Of a stretch of 64,000 nt of DNA, positions 1-12,657 are shown piece by piece. Position numbers and translations under genes: made by a program. The DNA comes from Oscheius tipulae (Eukaryota > Nematoda > Chromadorea > Rhabditida > Rhabditidae), in the NCBI GenBank assembly GCA_037178975.1, contig JASJZH010000004.1:7812001-7876000 (forward strand), written 5' to 3'. Under the pieces are notes generated by a model. It had not been told where the DNA came from and did no database searches. It saw nothing but the letters and a program-made list of their open reading frames with translations. Numbering within the stretch: the first letter of the stretch is position 1; the number at the start of each line of letters is the position of its first letter.

Positions 1-117
1 GAGATAATCGTTTTTTTTTTTAACTTGCGCCTTTACAGGACTAGGTTGCATCGTCGCGGGCAAAAAACAACTTTAGCACTGCCATAACCCATCGATCCAA
101 GATCTTTGATTTCCAAG

Positions 118-413
118 ATCGAGGGGAGACTACGTACAAGGAGCTCTCAATACGAATGGAATCTTCGGACATGGAACGTGTGTCAGCAGGCTCAAGGTTC
201 GTTTAATGCATATTCTATCAAACTTTTGAAGTTTAGGTGCACCTCCTTGACATGGGCTGCTATGAGTCACAGGAGTTCCTACTCTGGAGAACCAGAAGAA
301 GGAGGAGATTTCAGTACATTGCTTCATGTATCACCGTCCACACTCCTCATCCTGTGGCCTGTTCCAAGTCCTCAGATACATTACACTTGGATCAAGTGAC
401 TAAGGATCAATGA
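118..413 (+). CDS. Possible last exons of a gene cut by the left edge
   Basis: Two stretches look like spliced coding sequence. The first (about 118-196) ends at a GGTTCGT-type donor. The second starts at 237 behind GTTTAG and stays in the same frame to a TGA at 411-413. Read together they give a cysteine-containing peptide with an Arg run (RTRRRRRFQYI) near the middle. I do not recognise the family, and upstream exons would lie outside the window. The donor is weak and there is an in-frame stop just before 118, so this may be a chance reading. Confidence 0.25.
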
Positions 414-640
414 TAAGATCAAGGACACATGTCCCTTTGGTTTTGTATATGAGCCACATCCCAAGTATTCCAATAACCCTTTGGTCAGTTCCTATGTAAT
501 AGGCAATAAACTTGTTCAAAAATCTGCGAAAGTTTCGGAGACCATGACAGAGAGTACTGACTGTACGCTTCAGTTAATGGAAAGGCACGTCTATCAAATT
601 CGATATAGGTACAGAAACGCTTTCATTTCTAACAGCTTTC

Positions 641-2036
641 TCACAAAAAGTTGGCCCACATTGTTGCCTGCCCATGCTTCTTTAAATCTCCCTCCAGCTC
701 GTAGTCGGTCATGTTGAGCAACTCGTGGACGAATGGCTTCGCCTGACAGACAGTCATTGGCGGTGCTGGAGATCCATTGCAGGAAACTGAACCATCTTCA
801 TGGACCACTATCTGAAGGCATTTCTTGATGGAAAGAATAGTTATCTACCTCAATGTTGCATAAGTACTGCGTATGCCCGAGGATGTGAGCAAATTGTTCC
901 TTTGATCTGTGAGCGCCGCCTCTGATAAGACGACTGCACGCATCATGGGACGTACTATGACAGAAGCACAGAATCGTCTCTGAAAGCATCTTTTACATTG
1001 AAAACGAAGATCCTACCTCCGTTATGCCGATCCAAAATCGTCCTGATGACCTTCTCTGATCTGGTATAGTAGTCCTCGATGGATTCTCCACCGACTAGAT
1101 CATCCTCATCGTAAATTTTATCTACGCCCGCAGCTACTTCAATACCTAGAATGTAAAAATGTGAACCTTGAGAACAGAAACTGGCCCATTGTCTCAAATT
1201 CGTGATCTCGCATCCAACTGGGATGACCGTCCTTGTAGACGACGAAGCCGAGCCATTCGAAGAGTCCTGGCTCGATGATGACAGAATGACTTGAGCCTGG
1301 AACGGTATTGTTTGTTTCGGGGAAAATGAATATTCTGAGCAACAGTTCTAGAGCACAAGGGGTTAGATACAGCTCAAGTCGACCAGTGGGTAAGATTCGG
1401 TCGCTGTCTAGACTAATCGGGTTTGTTGTCCTGTCATAATCCCATTTTTCAGCAAGTACTTTAGCCGGATTCTGTTCTGGTCAAAAAAAAACTTGAACAC
1501 GATTGCGAAAACGACTATACCGAGCCGGATGACCTCCGGTAGGCAGAACAAACGTCTAGGTCAGAAGAGAATCCAGAAAAATGATCGTGGAGCAGTTCAG
1601 CTGCTGGTCACGCAAGCTTTGTGATCGTTCCCATGTACTTTGTGATTCCCAAATTCAAATCTGAATGACCCACCATATCCTCCCAGAAATCCTTTTGCTG
1701 TTTGCACGACTCTCAACGAAGGCGAAGAGTAAACTCTGTCGACTTTGACTCCTCTTTCCATATAAGCTTTTCCAAGGAGGCCAGCAGTATAAAGTCCAAC
1801 TTGACTCAGTGGGGCATCTTTTGCAAAGGCTAAAATCCCATCGGATCTGTTCGGAACAGTGGTTTGGAGGTTCAGATTACTAGGAACATAACTGAAAAAT
1901 AAAGAGCAATGAAAAGCATAACTGAAGAAGCAACTCACTTTCCGTCAGAATCAAAGTTTTTTTCAGTGAAATTTCCACCAGAGACGGTGTCCCCTCGTTC
2001 TCCGTGACGGATAATGTAGATTTTGGTCTCGGGCAT
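641..2036 (-). CDS. Histidine phosphatase superfamily protein, copy 1
   Basis: A six-exon gene read right to left: 2036-1939, 1891-1674, 1296-1186, 1145-1017, 979-849 and 811-641. It begins MPETKIYIIRHGERGD; the RHGER motif carries the catalytic phospho-histidine of the phosphoglycerate-mutase-like histidine phosphatase clan. A later segment RVYSSPSLRVVQTA is the usual second block (Arg for phosphate binding), and a His in FCHSTSHD of exon 5 is the likely second catalytic His. Overall order resembles the UBASH3/ecdysteroid-phosphate phosphatase type; the natural substrate cannot be read from sequence. The start was chosen because the RHG motif sits about ten residues in, as in the neighbouring copy. 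Intron 3 (1146-1185) appears to use a GC donor. Intron 2 is unusually long at 377 nt. The gene lies head-to-tail with copy 2 just upstream, a clear tandem duplication with the same intron positions. Confidence 0.82.
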
Positions 2037-2289
2037 GGCAGAAGCAAAAGCCCGATGGAACAACTTTGGAAGGAAGCGACTCGCCAGGCTTATCACAATG
2101 AGAGAGAAATAAATCTTATCAGGCTTGGAACGCGATCTGTGTGCGAGTTGTGGGACACACACACAAGTCACATCAGACGGCTATTTTGAAAAACGCTTGG
2201 CGAGGACACACATGTTTATTGTTTACCCTCGTCTTGGCGAGGCAGGAGACTGGGCAAAATCGATATCGGGGGAAGAACAAAAACAACTG

Positions 2290-3657
2290 CTATTCCAGGA
2301 TGGCTTTGTACTTGCGATACAAGTCAACCTTTCTCTTGATATCTTCTTCGATTTCCTCTTCATTTAAGAAGTAGACGGACGAGTCGAAGGGGTCGACTGG
2401 GGAGACTTTCAGTTGGCGTACTGGACAGCCGGTGATTTCAAACGTTCCGTCTTCTTTTCCGACTACCTGAAGAGAAGGTATTGTGTCACATAGACACGAC
2501 TTCCGTTATTCTTTCGTGCATCTTCACGAAGGCCTATGCTCCTGCTTTAAACGACCTATAAACCTACCATGTGAACCGCTTACGGATATGGCTAACAATG
2601 AAGAAGTTTGGTTTTTAGTCGAACGTCTTGAGTTTAATCAAAATCAGTAAACACAAGAATAGTTAGAGAGTTTTCAAACTTCGAAACCCGGGGACTTAAG
2701 GTGGAGCAGAAAAACAAATTATTGGACACACCTCCAAGTTAGCACAATACGACGAATGCAACAGAATGTGAAGTCTGTGCTCATCAGACCTCGGCTGCTT
2801 CCCAGTGAGCAGTCTGGTACAGCATTCCATAGTGATTCCGTGGCCGATACACATCAAATTTTCTAAACAGACTATCTTAGCGACCCAGAAATTATCCCCT
2901 GCCGTCTGGATGTCTTTCGAGTAATGCCTTGACCATCTTATGGGACCGCTCATAGAGCTCGTCGTAACTCTCTCCGTACCTTAGCTCATCACCTTTGATT
3001 ATTTGTTCTGTTTCTTTGATGCTGTAGCCTAAAATGGCGGGAATCAAATAAAAAGAGGAAGACATACCAGCATCTTTGAAATCCTGCATGGTCATCCAGC
3101 TGGGATGGCCCTTCTCGTACACCTTGTGTGTCATGTACTCGAAGAGACCCGTTTCAATGCAAAGCTCGACATCGTCGCCTGAAAAGTGGGGTTTCAAACT
3201 AATTGCAAAAAAAAAGAAAAGTATTCAAAGGATACACAAGGGGTCGAAATTTTACGCAAAGTGCTCACCGTATCCTTTGATAAATGCAGCAGCTGTTTGA
3301 ACACATCTGAGAGGTGGAGATGAGTATACCCGATGAATTTTGATACCCTTGTGTTTATATTCTCGACCTAAATTTCCCATTGTGAACATGAAAGCTTTTG
3401 TTTTACCTAATAAAGTCGACGTAAAGGCTCCAACTTCTGTCAAGGGCGGATCCATGGCAAAGTTCTTATACCCATCAGTTCTCTTTGGTATCTCTTTTGG
3501 AAAATTGATGTCTTGAGGGACGTAACTGAAAAACAAAACTTCAAAGGATAGTGGGAAAAAATCACTTTCCCTCCGAGTCAAAAGACAAATCGACAAAAGT
3601 CTTCCAGACGTTGTCTGCTCGTTCACCATGGCGCATAAAGTAGAGTCGTTGTGGCAT
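2290..3657 (-). CDS. Histidine phosphatase superfamily protein, copy 2
   Basis: A seven-exon minus-strand paralogue: 3657-3566, 3525-3407, 3367-3269, 3178-3068, 3028-2897, 2862-2732 and 2466-2290. It starts MPQRLYFMRHGERADNV, with the catalytic RHGER; RVYSSPPLRCVQTA and CIGHGITMECC supply the other active-site blocks, the last holding the second catalytic His. The final exon encodes a conserved tail (GCPVRQL, then PFDSSVYFLNEEE) matched in position by the last exon of copy 1. Copy 2 has one more intron (3368-3406) than copy 1. The junction between exons 5 and 6 has no GT donor: the only splice that keeps the conserved frame uses a GA donor at 2896 and leaves a 34-nt intron, so either this is a rare non-canonical intron or the gene has been damaged there. 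TATA-rich sequence at about 3970-3988 lies upstream and could serve this gene. Confidence 0.8.
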
Positions 3658-3965
3658 TTTGCGGGATTGGACAATGGTGGGAAAGGGTCAATAATGAGCG
3701 TAGAGACCTGTTTGTTTGGTGTGGGGACGACCTCAGTCTCACTTGTTGTTATCTAATCGGAGAAGGGCATGTGAGGCCCGGTCAAACGGGAAGTGGCGTG
3801 TTGTTATTTGGATTTGAAGACGGGGGTAAGCAAGCAAATGCACTTTGCAAAACATACGCGATGTTACTATTGACGGTACTAAAAAGTTAGAAAACTGTGT
3901 AGACGCTGAGGAATGTAATATGTTTCAAGAGAAGATTTGGACAAGAAGGATTTGGAAATAGTGAA

Positions 3966-3990
3966 AAGGAGTATATCAATATATATACAA
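3966..3990. promoter_or_regulatory. TATA-rich spacer between the phosphatase gene and the ABCA 3' end
   Basis: A run of alternating T and A (ATCAATATATATAC) lies about 310 bases upstream of the copy 2 phosphatase start, in the gap between it and the 3' end of the ABCA gene. It could be a core promoter for the minus-strand phosphatase pair or simple AT-rich spacer. Confidence 0.2.
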
Positions 3991-4012
3991 GAGTTCACAG
4001 AGTGTGAGAAAT

Positions 4013-4018
4013 TTTATT
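4013..4018 (-). terminator. Poly(A) signal of the ABCA gene
   Basis: An AATAAA hexamer on the minus strand about 36 bases past the ABCA stop codon at 4054. Confidence 0.6.
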
Positions 4019-4053
4019 AAAGCCATACACTATATTCGCATATTCGCTTCATC

Positions 4054-7000
4054 CTAATCCTCATCTTCCCATGAATAGCCATGGTTTTGAGTGACTGCTT
4101 GAACCACCACTGGAGCTGGTTGGACGGTCGTAGAAACTTGTCGCGCAGCCACGGGAGCCACCGATTGCCGCACTACAGTTTGTGGCTGAGAGGCCACCAT
4201 CTCGTCATAGTTTGAAATGACGAGGAAAGTTTCTTCTAACGTTGACTGCGCTAGACAAAAGTCTCTAGCGTTGGAGTCTGATGCCAAGTGTTGACACCTG
4301 GAGAACATGACGGACCACTGGTCTGTGGAAGATCGTGGAATCTGAAAAGTACTGTTTCATCAGCTCAACCTTGAAAACAGACCTGCCACTTCATTGTCAG
4401 CGTATTACTGTCAGCCGCAGTCTTCAGAATGGCTTCAGGAATCGCTGCCTGTACCTTGGCACAGATTTCAGCCTTCTGATCAATGTTTTGGGCAACAATT
4501 GTCAAGGAATATGAGTTGCCGTATCTGTAATCGGCTTGAGTCATTCGACAAGTACTTCTTACTTGGACTTGAGATACTGACTCGTTCCAATCGCTACCAT
4601 ATGTCCTTTGCTGAGAATGGCTATGCGACTACAGAGAGCTTCGCACTCGTCCATGGAGTGAGAAGTGAGAAGGATAGCTGATTCGGAGTGGTCTCGGACT
4701 GCTGTCAGGACTTCCCAGATGTCTCGACGAGACTGAAAAAACACAATTATATTCAGTGAGATTCTTAGCCTTGTTGACTCGAACAAACTTAGGACGCACT
4801 TATCTTTACGTGTTCCATCCCAATCTTTCTGCCCCGTACAAACTCAGCAGCTAGCGTCTTCACTCGTACCACTTTCTTATCGAATTATTATGAAAAAAGC
4901 GACCCGCGAAAAGAAGGGAGGAAATTGGAAGAGATCGACAAGTTTTTGAAAAACTTTTATTTCCTAGCCTATGGATCCCAAACTTTTATCCTAGGTTATT
5001 CTAAGTGCTTAAAAATATTGGACAAAGTTTGAGAGCAGTTGGATAGACCCGAGCCGAGAAATGGCCATTTTTAGTTTTTAAGCGCGCGCACTAAGCCAAC
5101 GCGGAATCAAACCACCGCGTAGCGCTACGCGCTAAAACCCACCTTAGGGTCAATTCCAGCAGTCGGTTCATCAAGGATGATGATTCTGGTAGTGGCCAGA
5201 AGCGCCAATCCTACGCTCAACTTCCTTCTCTGTCCTCCACTGTAATGTCTAACAAGCTTATCCTTATGTTCCAATAGTCCCACAGCATTCAGTACCAGTT
5301 GAGCTTTTCGTGCCGGTTTCTTGAATCCGTACTGTCTTGCTAGGATCATCAGAGTCTCACGACCAGTGAGATCCAGTAGGAGGGCGTCGAACTGAGGACA
5401 GTAGCCCATTGCCTAAATTTAGGTGAGGTGAGGATGAGGGTTCCTTACCAAGTGATCTGTCACGGTCTGCCCGTCAATCTTAGCTGTTCCCGAGGTTGAG
5501 AAGCTTTGGCCGGTGAGAATGTCAAACGTCGTCGTTTTTCCAGATCCATTGACTCCGAGAAGGCCGAAACACTCTCTGTTTCTGATTCCCAGGGTCAGAT
5601 TGTCTACAGCTTTGAGTTTTCCGAAAGATTTGCAGAGATCCTTAACTTCTAGAGCCAGTTCCTTCGAATTGGCGTTCATCTCGACCACCGATCTTTCCTT
5701 GGTGACGTCTGGGTCTTCGACAAATTCCTGAAGACGTTTGTCTCACGAAAAGATACCCATAGACTCACATCAGTATTCTTGCTCGGACGATTGAACAGCC
5801 GATACCATGTCTGCCTGACAATTTTGAACTGGAAGATAAAGAAAAGTCCCCAGACGACGGCTCCGAAGATGATCATGAACATGATATCGCGACCGAGATA
5901 CTTGAAGGCCCAAATGTTCAAGATCTTGTAGGTATCCGGGTGCAAGAGTTTGAAAGATGCCATAATGAAAAAACCATATCCGAGTCCTAGAGAGGGAATG
6001 AGACACAGGAGGACGTCCTGAAGAGACATTAGTTCAGAAGTATTGTGCACTTACAATGAAGAAGTAGGTCACGCCGCTGATACTGTCTTCGTAGTTGTTC
6101 TTTCTGGCGAGACTCTGCAGAGCTTGAACGATGACAATGAGGAGAAGGGCTGAAAAACAGATTGTTAATATTTTTGACATAGAGGTCAAAAAACTAAATT
6201 GACAGTTAGAATCTACCAAAAGACTGACAAAAGATGACATGCTAGCTCTGAGAGTTCAAACGTGCTACATTGATCGGATTAGGTGACAGTGCCAGCTTGA
6301 CATGGAGTGCTTGACAAGGGTCTGTTTAGAGGGTGGCACGATAGGTTGACATGAAAAACGTTACTTAAGAGAACATATAAAACAGACGTTAGTACTAGAT
6401 TTCCAATACAAATTTACCCGCCAATGGAGCCACCAACTGATACAGAATCAGGAGAATGTTGGCCTTCGAAGCATTGGTAAAGAGGAAGGAGACCGAGTAG
6501 ATGAAAGGCATACATGCCCAGAAGTAAAGCATCCATAGGAGAAAAATGGTCCCAATGTACTCTGTCAACCATTTTCCAGCGACGAAGAAAATGATGAAGA
6601 GACCGCACATGATTCCGTAGAAGATCAGATCGTAGAGAATCGTACCGAGCCAGAAGACTATAGGAGAGATTCCGGTCAGACTTTGCTAAAACTGGTTGTA
6701 GCTAACAGCTGGAAAGAATTGCCTGATGTGTGAACTTGAGTCTCCTCTCCTCAACCAAGAACATGATGAAAGTTGACGTCAAAAGAGCCATCGCGATGAC
6801 GATCAATGGAGCCAGAATGTTGTTGATGATGTCGGTGGAGAAGATGGTTCCGAAATTGTCGCCAGTCTGACTTCGAATCAGGTAGATTCCAGCCGTGATA
6901 CTACCTGAAACCTTTTTATGAAGGCAAACAGTTAAGAAACTTTCAAAGGCTAAACAATGCTCACCTTGGTTGCCGTGCGACTTCAAAATGGCATTATCCA

Positions 7001-10000
7001 TAACGTTAAGGGATGTTAAGAGAGAATGCAGAGCGTGGTCATTGTAGTAATTCTAAAACTTTTTCATTTTGAGCATCTACCTATCTTACTGTGACCCTTT
7101 CCTCAAAAACAGCTCCCATTCCGAAAGATGGATAATCGAAAGCTCTCTTCAAGAAAGCTGTGGACATATTTTGGCCCACTGGAATGTCGATTAGTTGGGC
7201 TTCTTTCCACTGAGAGACGAGGTTTTCGTAAGAAGTTGCGATTGGAGAATTGTTCTTGACCTGAACCAAGACTTCTGTTCGACCGAAACTCTTAGCATCA
7301 AAGATTCTGCCTGGAAGATTTGGCTGTTCAGAAAAAAGAAAGAAAGCCTTACTTCCAGAGTTTTCGGTAGTCTTGTTCAATTGGGAAAGTGTGGTGATGA
7401 AGGCAAAGATGAGCAATGGGAAGAAGACCTGAAAGAGAAGGATCAAACATGAAAAAAGGCAGTGCACATGTATCCCACTGTCCATCGACTAAATTAGGTA
7501 CCTGTGAGATCAATTGCGGCCAGTTTCTGTAAGTATACAGACATCTTTTCAACAGAATAGAATACAGTTGCCCAACCCACAGTACTGGTCCAATGTGTCG
7601 CTCATCTGAACCCTTTCGTTTCTTTCCATCCCAAAAACTCCAACCTTCCTGACTCCTTATCAGCTCCTGATTCAAAGCCTGGATCTTTGCAGCCTCGTCA
7701 GCAGAGGTGGGCTCGGCCAGCTCGCAAACTCTCACGAAGACTTGCTCCAAAGTATTGATGGAGAGACCGAAGCCACTGACGCCCATCTGGTCCTTTTTAG
7801 ACTCGAGCAAATCGAAAATATCGGGGAATGTGCTCTGTTCTTCCTTGGGTAGATAAAGCTCGATCTGTCGACCATGGACATCTCCGAGATTGACGGTCGG
7901 AATGAATTGTTCGACCAATGGCAGAAGTTCCTCAGCTAGCTTGTGTCCGTCCTTCTTTTCGTTAGCAACGATAGAAAGGATGTATCCCGTACCGAATCTG
8001 TAGACTTATACACTTGGAGATAATCTGCCTCTTACCGCTGTTTCAAGAAGTGTGGTGAGCCACAAGTCACAATTCTTCCTCTGGACATGATGGCGATTCT
8101 GTCCCCGAGAGTTTCTGCCTCGTCCATGTAGTGGGTGGTCAGGAGGATCGTTCTCGACTTCTTCTCAACTTCTAGCAGCCTCTCGATGTCTCGGCGAGCT
8201 CCCGGATCCATTCCAGCTGTCGGTTCATCGAACAGGACGACGGGACTTCTTCCGATCAGAGCCATGGCGACACAGAGCTTTCGTTTCATCCCTCCGGAGA
8301 GGTTGATAGCCCACTGAAACAGTTCAGTATCTGCTACTATCGAAGTCAGTAACTGGTAATTCGCCAAAAAATAGAACTTACCTCATTTTCTTTCTCAAGA
8401 AGAACCATATGCTTCAGGTAGCCTCTTCCCTCTTCTTTGTAATCACCTTTGGCTCCCTTGAGCCCATTCACTAGCCACAAATGCTCGTTTACTGTCAGTC
8501 GATCGAATAGGGGGTTATTCTAAACTAAAGTCTAAACAAAATTTAATGCCTACCTGAGGACACAGTCCCAGATTCTTTCTTGTGGTTTTGACAGCAACGT
8601 TTTCTTGATATACACGAATCTCTCCTAGGAAAAAGATAAATAGGTTAAAAAAAGTTTATTACCCGAAGTGATCTTGATCAGACCGCATAGAGCACTGAAA
8701 GTCGTACTCTTTCCAGCCCCATTGTGACCGAGAAGGACGGTAACCTGACCAGGGTATGCCTTCAAGGAAATGCCATCCACAGCTCGCTCCCCAGTCTCCA
8801 TCCAGACTTTGACGAGTTCTTTGATCTAAAACAGTGTAAGAACTTTGAAGAGAAGATTTACCTCAAGATTCGGGACCATCTTTTCCAAATGGGCACTGTT
8901 CTCGTAGCTGTCATCGATCTGGTTGGCCTTCTTGGTGTCTCTCTTGCTCTGAAGTCCTGTGTACTACCATTTCTCCAGAGTCTTTTACCTTGCAGCAGAA
9001 AAAGAGACTTTTGGAACTGAACTCCACATTCCCGGTAGCGAAATCAAACAGGAACATGAGGGCTGTCATCCAGATGACGTCGACAATCATCATAATCAGA
9101 GCGAACCCGATTGTGAATTCGGTTGAGCCATTTTCAAAGAGCTGCCCCCATCCGATATGAGCGTTATCTCAAAGTTTTTGACTACTATTGCTTAGAGATG
9201 GCTTGCTTCGTTGCATGTGAAGCTGGATGATCCTGGAGACGTAGAAGAAGGCCCCGTTGATATTGATTGAGAAGACGAAGCAGAGACCGACGTTGGTAAC
9301 GGGTGGCGGATACACGTAGGTGACTCCGATGAGAGCTGTCCAGAGGATTACGACGACTGCAAGATGATTGTAAGTTACGAAAAAGATGATAAGGGAAACC
9401 TTTGAGAGTTGTGTTAGCTCCAACGAAAAGGGAAGCAACCAAGGCTCCGAAAGTTACAGCTCCGAGAGCATACAGGATCATGGCGAGGAAGAAGAGGGTC
9501 CAAGAGACGTTCTGAAAACAAGCATAAACCTAAGCTTGAATGGGATATCCTCTCTACATGGCGTTGGCAAAAGTGTCGAGAAACCTGCGGATACGGAAAC
9601 TTAGATGTCTCTAAACGACTTGAAGCTCAAAGTGTCCTACTCCCTAAACTCACCGTTACTGCCACAACAATTGGAATAGCACAACAGATGAAGATGATGA
9701 TGCATTTCAGCCAAGTGAAGAAGATGTGCGAGTAGTAAAACGTGAAAGTGTTTAGTCCCATGACTGCCAGGAAGTCCTAAACGTATTTGTGTACAGTCAC
9801 TCACACCAACTTACTCTGACAGCTCCCTTCTCTTGAGTAATTTCACGAGATCCATGGACCACGGCGATGAATGAACACATTCCCCAAGCTAGAGGCAAAA
9901 AGTACATGAAGTACTGCATGAGATCCGACTTGTAAAGCGGTCTTGGTGTGGCTCGCATCACGATTGGTTCAACCTTCTCGTTCGTTACTTTCTAAAGTTC

Positions 10001-11155
10001 AGTATATTTTGAAGGAGCGAAGCTGTCAAACCTCTGTCCAAATGCTGTCAATCCCAAAGTATAAAGTTGCCCAGTTCTGGTACTTTTCCAAAACATTCGG
10101 ATATGTGTTTTGATACGGATTCAGCCAATTCTTATTAAAGTCGAACTCCTGAAGAATTCTTGGATGGACAAAGAATAAAATTCACATTAACACTCCATTC
10201 TCCAGTTGTGAAGACCAGAGTGTACTGGATATTTTTGCTGGCTACGTCAATCTGGTCGAAGCGGACACCGAAAGCTATACTGAAATGATCGAATTTTACA
10301 AATTTCAAACTGTAAGAAATGATCCGCACCCGTATCAACTGGGTAATTACTGAACCTTACATTTCACACATCTCATCCGTACTCTCTAGCTTGCCACTTG
10401 CCCTCGCTTCCCGACTCTCATTCAAACTCTTGAAAATTCCTTCAAGTCTCACCCGTACTATCTCAACAGTTCAACAGTACAGTTTCGAGATACCAAAGAG
10501 GACTCTCCCGTACTGCATTGATCATCGCTCGATCTCGTACTTACTTTCTGCCCTGTCTTCAGAAAATCATTCCTCACCTTTCGCTCCCGCAGCTCGCTCC
10601 ATAGTTGTCATAATCGAAGTAATTCGGATCCATTTTCACCATGGCCTGTGTCATCTCATCCATCGAAGAGTATTGCTGGATTTTCATCGTGGTAAGATTA
10701 CTACGATAGTAGTAGCGTCTATACTGATACCGCAGTTGAAGCGCTTGCATAATTTCGAGAGCTACTTGTGGTTGTTCTGGCGCACTGAAATTTGAATATC
10801 AGATACCTTTCAAAGCATCTTACTAATAGGCTCCGATCAGTGAATAGTTTTCGTTATTAGAATTCATGCATTCGAATTGAGGAGTGAAGTAGAAATCTTC
10901 CGAAGTTCCTGTCAAGTTTGTTCCTGATGGAATGTCGTCGTAATTGTTATTGTCGTCGTCGTAATTGTCATATCGGTGCTAAAAAGCTAACTTTATACTG
11001 GCGAAAAGGCCTAAACTTACTGTGGCCAGGAAAATGATTATAGGTACTGTGACTACAATAGGGACGATGAACTCTAGCAGTGTCCATAACTTGTACCTCC
11101 AGGCTAATATTAGATTTTTCTTGAAGAGAAGACCGAACTGGCGGAGGACGTCCAT
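4054..11155 (-). CDS. ABCA-subfamily full transporter (CED-7/ABT-like)
   Basis: A multi-exon, two-half ABC transporter read right to left. It begins [14 protein letters not shown] followed by a first membrane helix, the standard ABCA N-terminus. Next come a long extracellular loop (about 10980-10030, including an Asp/Asn/Tyr-rich stretch), a helix cluster (about 9990-8900), NBD1 (about 8830-8040: GHNGAGKST Walker [10 protein letters not shown] signature, [12 protein letters not shown] Walker B), a linker, helix 7 with a second extracellular loop (about 7490-7000), further helices to about 5760, and NBD2 (about 5690-4570: [31 protein letters not shown]). The C-terminal [13 protein letters not shown] block is the ABCA regulatory tail, followed by a Gln/Val/Pro-rich extension ending WEDED. 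ABCA proteins move lipids across membranes; CED-7 in C. elegans acts in corpse engulfment. Both nucleotide sites look intact. An ABCA splice acceptor lies 13 bases before the ATG, suggesting trans-splicing. Confidence 0.9.
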
Positions 11156-11168
11156 AATGGACTGGTCC

Positions 11169-12657
11169 TGAAATGAACGTGATTAAGAAATGACTTAGGA
11201 AGAGAGTCCAGAAGAACCGTTAAAGTTTGCTTTTACAGTGTCAGTTTGGTTCCTTCTTTCCGTGGTCGCAAACCAAATACAAAAATTGTAAAGTAACTTG
11301 GTAGACAGGGATAGAGTATTGACAATAAAACATGGTGTTGTCAGGTAGACAGACGACGTAAAATAGTAGAATAGACTGAACAAAGGAAACGAGTGATGGA
11401 TGTCTGTTTGACTGATTGCGAGGCAAAGTAGTGGCAGAATGCAATTGTAACTGTTACAAAACTTTGTTAGATAAATTCGGCTAATGTCAGTTTGAGGCTC
11501 GCGACAGATAGATGATATTCCAGTCGAACTACCGTGTCAGGAGCAACGTTCTCCCAGAGACGCATCATCCAAACTGACTTGACTTGCAAAGAGTATTTGC
11601 TGTCACAAAGTATCTCACTAATTACTAATAATGGCTTCAGACACACAGAGACTTTTGGGCTACTCCCTCCCCCTAGATACCTCGGTTAGGAAATTATCAA
11701 GAGACTTGCCTATTGAATGCATTTTGAGTCTACATTCAGTGCAAAACTTTGAAAAATATAAAGCCAAGAGAACTGCCTAAGCTTATCGAAAACAGAGTTA
11801 GTCATCTGCAGATGACGTGAGAGCAAATGCTGTAACCTTGATCAAGAGATCAGTGTCTGAATATTTGCAGAGCACTGCTAGTCAGTAGACTAGGCAAGAG
11901 CTGAAGAGGAAACCACTGATAAGCCTGGGTGCGACATGACATCAAAAGCAATTTAGCTTTTCGGTGAATCATTGTGCTAAAATGACAAGGAGATAGCCGA
12001 TCGCATCGCATTGTCAACATTTTTCGTTTTTAGTCATTCGGGACCCTGATAAAGATAGTCTGCTACATTGAAAGGTGACGTGTCCTCGATTTTGACAACT
12101 TATAGACAAATAGTGTAACTTTTTAGAGCTGCAAGCCATTTGAAACTGACAAAGGTCATTTGGAGTAGCTATACCATATTTTGGAAACAATAAGCGTGCT
12201 TGCATAGGAGAGATAAGACATCTGATGAGACCGGTGCTTCCACAGTCACAGCCATTCATTTTTCGGTTATTTCAATCAAAGCTGGTCATGCTAACTGGAG
12301 TAGCTGTCATAGTGTCATTGAGGTTTTCACGTATGTGTACGAAGTGGAGCTGAAAGTTCTGCGGTTTTCTGAATCTGTATTCAACAATTTATGTTCTGTT
12401 CTATCTCTTATGAACCCTGGAATCTAACAATAAGGTTCGTTCGAAACAACAGCAAGAAAAAAGTACGTGATTGCGTACAGACGACTCTTTTCCACTTTTG
12501 AAATTTTTATTGTGTGGCCATTTTTTATTGCTTTCACTTGATCTCAAACTTTCGGTAATACTTGGACAGGCACCCTTAGCTCAAGTTTTTGGCGCGAATC
12601 TAGGGTGCTTTTGGAAAAACACTTTTTTGAAAGAGCCTACCTTCCTGCTTCACTGGA
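11169..12657. other. Divergent intergenic region
   Basis: About 1.5 kb between the start of the ABCA gene and the next plus-strand gene. I see only short chance frames, AT-rich tracts and no recognisable element. It should hold the promoters of both flanking genes. Confidence 0.5.

Noticed and set aside
10319-10795. 158-codon plus-strand frame inside the ABCA gene
   Set aside because: Lies opposite the ABCA first extracellular domain and its introns; a shadow frame.
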